A DNA stretch of 38,085 nt from Parvularia atlantis (lineage: Eukaryota > Opisthokonta > Rotosphaerida): positions 1-38,085 of the forward strand of contig CALSCO010001750.1 of the NCBI GenBank assembly GCA_943704415.1. The letters run 5' to 3'. How positions within the stretch are numbered: the first letter of the stretch is position 1; the number at the start of each line of letters is the position of its first letter. The notes under the pieces were generated by a model. The model did no database searches. It saw only the letters and a program-made list of their open reading frames with translations, and had not been told where the DNA came from. Below are positions 1 through 9,128 of the stretch, in pieces. A program made the position numbers and the translations under genes.

Positions 1-3000
1 ACCCGACCCGACCCCACACCCCGCCGAGCAACCGGCCCGCCATCCGCGCCGCGCCCACAACCCCCGCAGCCAGTGAACCGTGAGCCCTATCGTCGAGCAT
101 GTTGTTTGTGCTGTTCTGTCTGCCCCACAACCTCTCGACACTTGCGACGCTGTGTCAGGTTCCGGTGGGGCAGTAATTCGCGTGGTGGCGGCCGCGACCG
201 TGGCGGGGCTGGGTCGACGGGCAGTCGAGACAGCATGTCGACGTTGCTGTGCTGCCGACCGGGGCGGTAGGTGATGGTGAAGTCGAATTCATGCAGCAGG
301 AGAGACCAGCGGGCGAGTATTGCGTTGCTGTGGTTGCGCGTGTTCTTGATTGTGCCGATAAGGGCGTTGTGGTGAGTCACGAGTGTGAACGGGCGACCGA
401 GGGAGGTAGATGCGAAGATGTTGTACCGCCCACACGACGGCTGCGCACTCGAGTACTGTCACGCCGTAGTTGCACTCGGCCTTCTTAGGCCATGTCATCT
501 CCTCTTCGGGCGTCGCCGCCGATCCGGCCAAAATACGCGCAATTCTCGATATGCCAGCACCGACAGACGTCTCTTCGCTGCGGTCTTTCCTCGGTGGCGC
601 ATCCTACTTCCGCCGTTTCATTAAGAGTTTCTCAGCACTGGCGGCTCCGCTCACCAACTTGACACGCGCGGAGACGCCCTGGTCATGGTCACCAGTGACG
701 AGCGCGGCGTTCACGGCACTCAAGTCAGCGCTTGCAGCCTCACCGATCCTCGCATACCCTGACTGGGACCTACCCTTCACGCTGTTCACGGATGCCTCGT
801 ATTCGGGCCTGGCGCCGTTCTTGCGGAACACACCGGCGGCCACGAGCGCGTGATCCTCTACGCCAGCCGCAAACTGAACTCAGGCAGCGATGGAAAGGCA
901 AAACGGCCTTCCCGGTGAAGTTGGCCGACGACGAGGTCAAGGTCGGTGATGTGCTGGGTGATGGAGCGCGACGCTATGATGATGTCAGCAGTTGACGTCG
1001 AGGTGGCCGGCGAGGACGAGGTCCACGGCCCTCTGAATAGTTGCGGGTGCGTTCTTAAGGCCGACGGGCATGCGTGTGATCTCGGGCCGTGGAACACGGT
1101 CTTCGGTGCGTCATGCGGGTCCATGGGGATCTGGTAGTAACCCGACTGCAATCAATGGTGGTAAAGACGCTCTTGCCGCCCAGGCGGTCGAGGATGTTGT
1201 CGATGCGCGGGAGATTATAGGTGTCGCCGACCGTAACGCTGTTCAGCTTCCTGTAGTCGACGCGGAAACGCCACGTGCCGACGGGTGACGCCCAGGGGCT
1301 GGTTGAGGGCCGGATCATGCCGGCGGCGAGCAGCTTGTCCACCTCGTGCTGTTGTGCCGCCTGCATGGTTGGGTTGAGGCGTCGCGGAGGCTGCCGGACT
1401 GGTGGTTGGTCGGCCGCGGTCGGGATCTGGTGGCCCTTGATGGACGACGCCGCCACCTGGGTCATGTCGGACCCAAAACACGGAGTGGTGGCGGTTGAGA
1501 CACGTGCGGAGCAGGAGTGCATGGGGGTGATCGTCCGGAACGGCGCGTTGTCGCGCCAATCTTCATGCCTCGCCCGACCAGCCGGATGACCGGCCGTTCG
1601 TGTGTTGGTTCCACCGCGTTAACAGTGGCAGTGGTCGCGTGGGCGTCTGCGAGGAGCTCCAGACGTAGCAAGCGGTAGCCGGCTGGGATCGTAGTCTGCG
1701 CCAGATAAGTTGACAACTTGATATGGCGTGACCGCAGACAGCTGTGCGTCGCTGACGACACCATGCGTCATCTCGATCGGCGGTTTTGCGTAGCGCGAGT
1801 CGTCATTGGCCGCGGTGAAGTAGAACTCGTGTTGGCCCTGGCTAGTTCCAGTCGATCGCAGCGTGACGCCGACATACATCTCCGTACGCGCTGGGATGGT
1901 GTACACGCGGTCCGTGATGTGGAGCCCCGGCGACGGTGTGCTGACGGCCCTTCACGCCAGCATCGATCTGCCAGCGCGGCTGCTACGCATCGCAGCGGAC
2001 GCCTCGAACATACCCAGCATGGTCCCGCTTCAACAACCGCGGGCTTCGGCACTGGTCCTTTCACTCAGGTCGCAACCGATGATGACTTGGTGGCTGAGGT
2101 TGGGAGCGACGCCAAAACGCCACGTTGTGTCGACGTCGCCTGGGAACTTGACGGCAAGGTCGACTGCGTAACGGACGGGAAGAGACGATGCGTTCGCCGT
2201 GACTGTCGCCACTGTCCATGCCGGTTGGTCTTGTAGGGCGGTCGGTAGGTGTAGACGCTCGTAGAAAGCGCTCGAGATGAGCGAGTGAGACAAAATCAGA
2301 GCCGGGACGGTCTGGCCGGAGATGAGAACTTGTGCTGTCAGCGCGCGCGTGGCGGGTGTTGACGCGCTGTGGACGCCAGTGATGTCGGGAGGTTCGGGCT
2401 GGGAAGGATGGGCGGCAGCGGGGGCCCGAGCCGTGCCGCCCCTCAAAAATCCTCCTCCGAGTCGGTTGGCGCCGCCTGGTCTTCGTCGATGGCGGCGATG
2501 CGTCCCTTAGCCCGTGGCGTCGGCTTGGCGGTGCGGTAGTCGAGTTGCTGAGAGTCAGCGTTGGTGCGGCTCGCTTGAGCCTCGCGTCGGGGTCTGTTGT
2601 TGCGAGGCGCGCTCGGGCAGTTTCGAGCGAGGTGGCCGATACCGCCGCAATTGAAGCACGTGCGGTCATCCTCGCGCCGCTCGCGGGGCTGGTTGCGGTA
2701 ACTGGACGTGTCAGCCAGGCGTGAGGTGAGACCGCGGCGGGACGTGTTGGGGCGGTCGCGTTGATCGCCGCGGCCGTTGGGGTCGCCGGCGTCGCCTCGG
2801 TCGTCTGCGAGGCGTGCAAGAAGGCTCGTGCGGCCTTGACCGCCTCGTCGAGCGATGCCGGCTGTTGTAGCAGGACGTGTCGGTGCATGTCGGCCGGCAG
2901 CGTGCGACCGAACATGGCAACAGTGGCGTTCACGGCCTGGCCCGGTTGGACACGGTGCACGGGATGGGTGAACGTGAGGTAGTGGTCGTCGAGGTCGCTG

Positions 3001-3340
3001 CCCGACGAGAACTTGAGGCGCTCCAGCTGCTGGGTCAGGGCGGGAAGTGCCGCGGTGGTGTCGAACGCGTTCGTCAGCGCGCTCAGTAGCGCTTGGGGGC
3101 CGCCGTAAAACTTCTTGCGGTCGTCGGCGGCGCGGGTGTTCCACCACTTGAGAGCCGTGCCGCGCAGGGCGCCGACGAGGACAAAGGCGTGCTGCTCCCG
3201 GTTCAGGTTGTACACCGCCGGGAGGCGTTCGACGATGTCGACCCACGCTTGTATGTCGTCGGGCGGCCCCTCGTACGTTGGTGCCGAGGGCAGGGACAGA
3301 GACACAGTGGGACAGGGACGCGGGTTGACAGCTGCACTGT
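1..3340 (-). mobile_element. Broken Ty3/Gypsy-type LTR retrotransposon (fossil)
   Basis: Minus-strand reading gives the parts of a Ty3/Gypsy element in order from high to low coordinates: a gag-like region (about 3300-2500), a CCHC zinc knuckle (CFNCGGIGHLARNC, near 2640), a retropepsin-like region (about 2450-1800), reverse transcriptase (about 1500-900, with WRFRVDYRKLNSV) and RNase H (about 550-90, with FTITYRPGRQHSNVDMLSRLP). Integrase and the 3' end are not seen and would lie outside the window. No LTR pair is visible. The element is broken, with several breaks, and its pieces do not all lie in the same orientation, so it has also been rearranged. Protein-level similarity remains easy to read, so it is probably only moderately old. 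It abuts the remnant of a P-loop gene. Confidence 0.85.
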
Positions 3341-3803
3341 CAAATCGCGTCTTGCCGATGCCCGACATGCCGTCGACAAAGAGGAGTCTGCGCCTGCCAG
3401 TGGGCCGCATGCTGTCGAACGACGCGCGCACGTGCGCCACCAGGAACATGAAGCCCTCCGAGTCGGCTCTGACAAAGTCGGCGTCCTGTGTCGGTGCCAT
3501 TCAACATTGCCGCACGCTGCTTGTAGAGCCTTGTGAGCGAAGCGCCGTCGGCTGCTGCTGTCGGCTGCGTCACGGCGCCGGCTAGCGCGCCGAGGTCCGT
3601 GAAGTCTGGCACGCGGCCGCGCGGCCGCTATCGAGCGCAGCCGCAGCCGCAGCCGAGCAATGATGATGTGCGCACCGTTTGAAGTCATCGTGCTCGTTGG
3701 CGACGCCAGGCTGCGGCGGGGTCGCGCTCGCGACAGCGAAGCACACGCGAAAAAGGCAACGAACTGGACCCGTTTTTGGCTCGCTGGCATCTGGTATTGC
3801 CAA
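3340..3803 (-). pseudogene. Fragment of a P-loop NTPase gene next to the retroelement (fossil)
   Basis: Minus-strand reading frames beside the gag end of the retroelement carry a short P-loop segment (LLFVDGMSGIGKTRF, near 3345-3390), preceded by DFTDLGALAG and LTRLYKQRAAMLNG stretches. A Walker A motif in this setting recalls the NTPase domains of Crinkler-like (CRN) proteins found in zoosporic fungi and oomycetes, but that link rests on motif shape only. The similarity stops where gag begins, which fits insertion of the retroelement into this gene. Only a fragment remains and it is broken; no function can be assigned. It might instead be the 5' part of an unrelated ATPase gene. Confidence 0.4.
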
Positions 3804-3873
3804 AGGTGCTCAGTATGTATGTGGTATTAGACTTTGACTCATATCGCGCTCACCTACCTTGATCGCGGTCTCG

Positions 3874-4704
3874 ATGGACCACGAGCCTGCCGTGCAGAAC
3901 TGGATCGACGAGAAGCTCAAGAGCGCGAGCAAGCGCGACCGGCGGCGCGTTGAGCGCGAGAAGCGCGAGGCTGAGGCCGCTGCCGCCGCCACCAAGGCCG
4001 CGGCTGACCTCGCGGCGGGTATAACGCCGCCGCCGGCTCCGGCCGATGAGGGCAAGAAGCGGCGCCGCGAGGGGCCGGGCGGCGCGGGCGAGGCGGACGA
4101 GGACGAGGCCGGACGGTGGATCGCGAGCCGCGCGCGCACGACGACCGATGAGCTGCGCTCGCGTATCGACAAGCTGATGGCCCACCCCGATGCCGAGGTC
4201 AAGATCCCCGCGCGCCGCGAGCTTCAGGCCCCGCGCATCCGCGAGTTCAACCTCGATGTGATGGGCTCCAGCGCCGGCGCGGGCTCGGGCGACTTCCACG
4301 TGTACCGCGCGGGGCGGCGTCGCGAGCAGGATCGCATCAAGTACGTGCTCGAGACGGAGGGCAAGGTGCGCGGCGCGCGCGCGTGCGGCCGTCTGGTGGG
4401 CGTGCGCTGAGCCCGCCCGCGCGCCCCGCAGCGCGAGAAGGAAGTCGAATTCGAGCGCGACCGTGCCGACAACATCGCCGCGGTCAACGCAAAGACCGAG
4501 AAGAACCGGCTCAAGCGGCTCAAGCAGAAGGAGCGCAAGCGCAGCGGCAAGAGCTCGTCCGGCGGCGAGTCGGGCACGGACGGGCCAGCCGCGCTGGCGT
4601 GTAAGGCGGCCAACGGCGACGGCGCCGCCAACGGCACGGGTGCTATCAACAAGCCGCACAACAGGATCGTGGACGACGGTGACGATGCCGGCGCGAATTG
4701 CTAA
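3874..4704 (+). CDS. PRKRIP1: PRKRIP1/DUF1168-family spliceosome-associated protein
   Basis: Two exons (3874-4365 and 4432-4704) encode about 254 residues. The diagnostic block is near residues 125-195: a SGDFHVYRAGRRREQDR core followed, across the intron, by KEVEFERDRADN and KNRLKRLKQKERKR. This matches the GEFHVYR...RRREY and basic helix of human PRKRIP1 (DUF1168), a protein that binds double-stranded RNA and sits in activated spliceosomes. The N-terminal part is charged and low in complexity (KR-rich, then EADEDEAG). The start is the first ATG in frame; a region before it holds only the retroelement and gene fragment. The 66-nt intron starts GTGCGCG and ends CCCCGCAG. The 3' end converges on NAXD with 40 bp between stop codons. 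The protein is longer than the human one (about 184 residues), mostly at the N terminus and a Gly/Ala-rich tail. Confidence 0.85.
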
Positions 4705-4744
4705 GAGCGCTCGCGGGCGATGTCTGTCTCTGTCAGCGGTACAT

Positions 4745-6031
4745 TTACAACGTGCTCTCGACCACGGTGCCCAAGACCAAGTTGGTGAAGGCGTGCGGCA
4801 CCTCGGCGAGCAGGTCGGTCGTGGTGGTGGAGCGGCCGCAGCGCGCAAAAGCGATGCGCGCACACTCGCGAGTGAGCATGCACCCGGCCATGCCGGCGAG
4901 GATCGCGGGCCGGGCCGTGTTGGGCACGCTGGCGAGTGGGCGCGCGGCGTCAGGCGGCGGGATGTGCGGCATGCGGGCCTGCGCACTGCACAAGCGGGTG
5001 CTTGATCGCCCAGGCCAGGTACGTTGCGATCGCCCCGGCCAGGATGTCACCCTGGCCGCCGCACCGCCGCGGGCTGCCCTGCCGCGAGCACACGACCACC
5101 TCCTTGCCTGCGCGTCGTCGTCGTCGTTGTCAGCAGCCGCGCCCGGCCATTGCGCGCTGCCGCACCGTCCGTGATTACGTCGTCCGCGCCCTTGCGCACG
5201 ACCGTCACGCCGGCGCCGAGGGTGAGGGCGAGCGCGCGCGCGGGCGCCTCGCCGGCGTCCTTGCTGTCGACATCCTGCGCGCATCCACGCGCATGAGGAC
5301 GGGCGACACGGCTGATCGTCGCGCACCAGCCGCTCGCAGAGGCGCTTGAACTCGTTCGGATTGGGGGTGAGCACGACGTGGTCGTGGCCGGCGGCGACGT
5401 GCGGCTTCTGCGTGACGAGGTGCAGCCCGTCCTGGCACGGTGGCGGCCGTAAGCGTGTGCAGCAGGCGCGCGCAGCACGGGGCCCTCGCACCCCGTCGAT
5501 CACGAGCGGCAGCCGCGCGCGCCGCGCCTCGTTGATCACGCGCTCGACGCACTCGAGCACAAACGGGTCGCGGCCGAGGCCCGGCCCGACGACAAGCACG
5601 TGCAGGCGCGGCAGCAGCTGCGCGATGGCCTGCACCACTGAGTCGGCCGTGGCGGCGACGGCGGCCGCGTCGCGCTCGAGCGAGAGCAGCGGGTGCACGA
5701 TCAGCTCGGGCGAGTAGCCCTTGATCGGCCCGGCGGCCGAGCGCTCGCACACGACGTGGACGAGGTCGGCGCCCTGGCCGTGCGCGTGAGCGGCCCGATG
5801 CACGCCAACGTGCCGCGCACCAGCCGCATCGCCGTCTGCGCCGCGAAGAACGGCGCGCCGCAGTACTCGGCGCTGCCGCCCATGACGCCGATGCGCCCTG
5901 CGGCGCCCGCGGTTCTCAGCCGCCACCGCGCGCCGAACGCCGCGTCGCACACCCGCCTGGCCCTTGTGCAGCGATGGCGCGAGCGGCGGCACCAGCACGG
6001 TGCGCGCCATGTAATCGTAGTCGGGTGGCAT
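4745..6031 (-). CDS. NAXD: ATP/ADP-dependent NAD(P)HX dehydratase
   Basis: Metabolite-repair enzyme of the ribokinase-like fold that dehydrates damaged NADHX and NADPHX back to NADH and NADPH. Exons read 5953-6031, 5821-5897, 5492-5773, 5327-5431, 5166-5274, 4992-5107 and 4745-4928. Motifs in order: PPLAPSLHKGQAGRIGVMGG, GGSAEYCGAPFFAA, GYSPELIVHP, VGPGLGRDP, VIDGDGLHLV, LTPNPNEF, GADDVITDG and the nucleotide-binding GGQGDILAG, then a C-terminal LTRECARIAF helix. All catalytic landmarks of the family are present. The start at 6031 gives MPPDYDYMARTVL; the second Met at 6010 is an alternative. The last junction does not join in frame with the obvious GT donor at 4991: either an upstream GTACCT donor or a GC donor is needed. 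The gene lies 44 bp after the SGF11 stop codon on the same strand. Confidence 0.9.
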   Translation of the reverse strand: MPPDYDYMARTVLVPPLAPSLHKGQAGVRRGVRRAVAAENRGRRRAHRRHGRQRRVLRRAVLRGADGDAAGARHVGVHRAAHAHGQGADLVHVVCERSAAGPIKGYSPELIVHPLLSLERDAAAVAATADSVVQAIAQLLPRLHVLVVGPGLGRDPFVLECVERVINEARRARLPLVIDGVRGPRAARACCTRLRPPPCQDGLHLVTQKPHVAAGHDHVVLTPNPNEFKRLCERLVRDDQPCRPSSCAWMRAGCRQQGRRRGARARARPHPRRRRDGRAQGRGRRNHGRCGSAQWPGAAADNDDDDAQARRWSCARGRAARGGAAARVTSWPGRSQRTWPGRSSTRLCSAQARMPHIPPPDAARPLASVPNTARPAILAGMAGCMLTRECARIAFARCGRSTTTTDLLAEVPHAFTNLVLGTVVESTL

Positions 6032-6075
6032 CGTCGCAAGCTGTGCGCGGAAACTGCTGACACCGCACACGACCG

Positions 6076-7703
6076 TCACACCATCTGACTGTTTGCAAGC
6101 TCGGGCAGGTCCTCCTCGAGCAGGCTCGCGCCCTCGTCGTCGTCGTCGTGGCCCCCCGCGCCGCAGCCGCTCGCGTCTGCCTTGCGCGGGCCGCTGCGTG
6201 GCGTGCGCTGCGCTCAGCACGCTGGTCGCAACGCGAAGCATGCACACACCCTGCCAGCACGCTGCCACCGCCGTATGGCACGTGCCCGTAGCGCGCGTCC
6301 TGTTGCGCATAGCCGGCGTCTGTGCAGCAGACCGCGCGCGAATGAGCAAGGCCGTGCCGCAAGCGCGAGCACACACGTGGCGCGAACGACGGCATGCCCG
6401 GGCCGAAGATCGCGGCCGGCGACACGCCCAGGGACGGGCTAGCGAGGCCGCGGTTGCTAAGCTGGCGCACGAGCGGGCTGTGCGTTGCGGCGGCCATCAT
6501 GATCGCGGCCGCCGGCTTGGACGCGAAGCCCTGTCCGAGCACGACCGGCGGCGGGGCTGTGCGCACCGAGCGCGTGAGTGCAGCCACGCAGGGACGAGGG
6601 CGCACGGCCGACGTGCCTTGCACCGGAAACGGCATCCCCGGCGATGCCACGTTGACCGTGTCGCTTGTCTCCGACAGGCCACGCACGAGCGGCACGGGCT
6701 TGTGGCCACCACCGCCGCCGCCGCCGCCGGAGAGATCCTCGACCGCAAACTTCTTGAGCGGCGAGATCTTGGGCCGCGCCTTGGGTGGCTGCGCATGAGA
6801 GGTGAGCCGCAACGCGGGCGGCGGCTGAGGCTCTCGCACCCTGCCGATCTTGCGCTCTGCGGCGCGTGCACGTGCGTGAGTTGGACGGGAGACCAGCGCG
6901 CGCGGCGCAACACGCACTCTTCAGCTGCGGGTCAACGTAGTCGCCGTCGTCGCTGTCGGAGCGGTCGGGCGAGGGCGTCTCGCTGCTGGCGACGAGCTGC
7001 GCGTCGGGCAGGGCGGCCGCGCCGCCGTAGTGCCCGTTGGTGAAGGGGGCGGCGGCCGACAACGCGGCGGCAGCGGCAGCAGAGCCGGTGTCGATCGCCG
7101 ACGGCGGCGCGGCAGTGCCGTTGGCGGTGCGGCGTGCGGCGCGCGTGGCGGTGCGTCCGAGGCCCATGCATTTCTCGAGATGCGGCGCAAAGCGTCCCGG
7201 TGCGACGGGTCTGGTGCAAAGGTGAGCGCGAGCACGCAGACGAGGAGACGGCAGCCAGCACGCAGACGGGCGACAGCAGCGAGCACGAAGACGGCACGAC
7301 GCACCGCCGACAGTGGTCGCACAGGAACGTCTCGGTCTGAGCCACGTCCGGCACGAGGCCGAAGATGTCGCGGCCGGGCTCCTCGCAGAGCTCGCCGCAG
7401 CTGCCGGCGGCCGCGCGGGTCAGCGCCCGGTCTGTGGGGTGGCCTGCGCGTACCGCGGGTGGCGGCAGCGGTGGCACGCGGGCGCATCGAGCCGCGCCTG
7501 TCGGTGGCACTCGCGCCCCACGTCGGCCACGACGTCGTCGATCAGCGCCCCGAGCACCTCCAGGCTCTGCGGCGTAATGCTGAGCGGGGGCCGCGCACAC
7601 GAGCGGCGCGCACCAGGGTCGCGCGCGTCATGCGGCGCTGCGCCAGCACATCCACCGCCAGCTGCAGCTGCCGCCGCGTCGCCAGCAGCGCCGCGAGGTC
7701 CAT
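6076..7703 (-). CDS. SGF11: SAGA-associated factor 11 (deubiquitinase-module zinc finger)
   Basis: Seven exons (7614-7703, 7454-7566, 7305-7400, 6918-7210, 6377-6856, 6250-6319, 6076-6193) join in frame to about 419 residues. After an N-terminal helical region (SLEVLGALIDDVVADVGREC) comes the SGF11 zinc finger, FLCDHCRR...RFAPHLEKCMG.GRTATRAARR: C-x2-C, then H-x4-C, with the finger interrupted by an intron. In yeast and animals this finger docks the SAGA H2B deubiquitinase (Ubp8/USP22) on the nucleosome acidic patch. The tail of about 300 residues is Ser/Pro/Gly-rich with an acidic patch (SPDRSDSDDGDYVD), a basic KKRKIGRVR stretch that may act as a nuclear signal and an acidic end (HDDDDEGASLLEEDLPELA). 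No clear SCA7 domain is seen. The protein is far longer than yeast Sgf11 (about 100 residues). The reading ends QMV-stop 44 bp before the NAXD start. Confidence 0.85.
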
Positions 7704-7831
7704 CCCTCGAAGCGTGACAGTTGTGCACCCGGCGGTGACTGTGACGTGAACTGCACATCAGTGCCTTCGCCTTCTCGCCCAAGCCCCTTCGCTTGTCCCC
7801 GCCCTCCGCCTGGCCCCCCACTCGGACGCGC

Positions 7832-8914
7832 TCAAGCAGCCACGAGGTCGTGCGACCGGAACGAGCCCGTCCCGCGCACCACCACCCGCCCGCCTGACGC
7901 GTCCGCCTCGACCACCGCGTACGCCGTCGAGTCGTGCGGTGCCTCCAGCAGCGCCTCGCCCGTTACATGGTGCACGCCGTTGACCAGCGCGTAGCCGCCT
8001 GGCCGGCGCAGGTGCGCGCACAGAGGAGTCAGCGGGGGTGCATCGCGACGGGTCACCATGAACGCACCGCGGTGGTAGTGCCCGGCAAAGTACCACCTCG
8101 CGCGCGCGCAGCCCTCGAGCACGCCCCGCACCTCGTCCGCGTTGTACAGCACGTGGTGCGGCGATGCGCTCAGCGGCGTGAGCGGGATGTGTCCAAGCAC
8201 GATCACCCACTCGCCCGCCGCCTCGGCCGCCGCCAGCTCGCCGCGCAGCCACGCCAGCTGCGCCGCCGACACGCCGCCGTTCCACGGCTTGGCGTTGCGC
8301 GCGTCGGCGTGCTCAGCCAGCCAGCGCACGGCCTCGTCGTGGTTGGGCGTGCCCTCGGGCCACGACACGTTGACTGCGGGGCGGAGCAGGCACGCGTGGC
8401 AGATATCAGCAGCAGCAGCTGCAGCGGCAGCAGCGACAGCAGCGACGGCAGCGCGCACCGTCCACGCAGTCGAGCACGACGAGGCGCCAACCGCCCGCGA
8501 CAAAGCTGTAGTACGGCCCGTTGTCAAAGCCCAGGGCGTCGTACAGGCGCGGGCGCGGCTGGCCGGCGAGGCAGTGGTTGCCGAGGACGTGGTACAGCCG
8601 CGGCACGCGCAGCCGCGCCGCGACGTCGAGCACGGCGGCGAGGTCGGCGTCGTTCTTCGCGGGCGTCGTGTTGCCGTCGATGATGTCGCCTGCGGGACGG
8701 GACCGCGTGTGGCGCGCGCAGGTCAGGCGGTGGCACGGGGCGTGCGCGACGACGACGCACCGAGGTGCACCGCAAAGGCGAGCGGCGGGTCAGCCGCGTT
8801 GAGACCGTCAACGGCGCGGCGCAGCTTGACGACGGCGCCGCGGTAGTCGCGCGTGGCGTTCTCGACGTGCTCCGCGTCCTTGTCGGCGTGCTGCAGGTCC
8901 GTGACTGCGGCGCG

Positions 8915-8950
<36 letters not shown>

Positions 8951-9011
8951 GAGCGGACGCGCAGGAGGAGGAAGCGGCGAGCGCGGGCGCACTGAGGCCG
9001 AAGCGCAGCAT
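7832..9011 (-). CDS. ADPRM: Mn-dependent ADP-ribose/CDP-alcohol diphosphatase-like metallophosphatase
   Basis: Four exons (8993-9011, 8761-8904, 8459-8689, 7832-8373) give 311 residues. The calcineurin-like metallophosphatase motifs are in order: GLITDLQHAD, LGDIIDGN, VLGNHCL, VLGHIPL and AGHYHRG, supplying the Asp, Asn and His ligands of a two-metal centre. The DLQHAD...ENATRDYRG opening and the YYSFVAGGWRLVVLD strand are typical of the ADPRM family, which hydrolyses ADP-ribose and CDP-alcohols. Exon 1 codes for only six full codons (MLRFGL) and is needed to restore the first metal motif across intron 1. That intron (8905-8992) holds a run of 34 identical bases, poly-C on the coding strand, just before the acceptor. 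The start codon faces the PC-esterase gene 117 bp away. Substrate is inferred from family only. Confidence 0.88.
8916..8949. repeat. Mononucleotide run of 34 G (poly-C on the ADPRM coding strand)
   Basis: Uninterrupted G tract on the plus strand inside ADPRM intron 1. On the transcribed sense it is a C tract ending about ten bases before the acceptor, so it occupies the place of the polypyrimidine tract. Its true length is uncertain because such runs are hard to sequence and assemble. Confidence 0.95.
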
Positions 9012-9128
9012 GGCGGCGGCGGCCTGTCACCGTCGGCCCCGGCACGCACGCAGCTCAATTTCGCTCAAACGCCCTTCGCACGGCGTCGCGCACCCGAAGC
9101 GACCGAAGCGACCGAAGCGACCGGCAGC
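9012..9128. promoter_or_regulatory. Bidirectional promoter region between ADPRM and the PC-esterase gene
   Basis: The 117 bp separate two divergent start codons, so both promoters and both 5' leaders must lie here or overlap the genes. It contains a short tandem repeat of the unit CGAAGCGAC (about 9096-9122). No TATA box is evident. Function is inferred from position. Confidence 0.4.

Noticed and set aside
3850-4986. 378-codon minus-strand open frame opposite PRKRIP1
   Set aside because: It is Arg/Ala-rich shadow coding of a GC-rich region, overlaps two real genes with recognisable domains, and matches no family.
6557-6623. Candidate intron in the SGF11 tail (GTGCAAGG...GCACAG)
   Set aside because: Removing it breaks the frame, whereas reading through keeps one long exon open and joins the following exons in phase.
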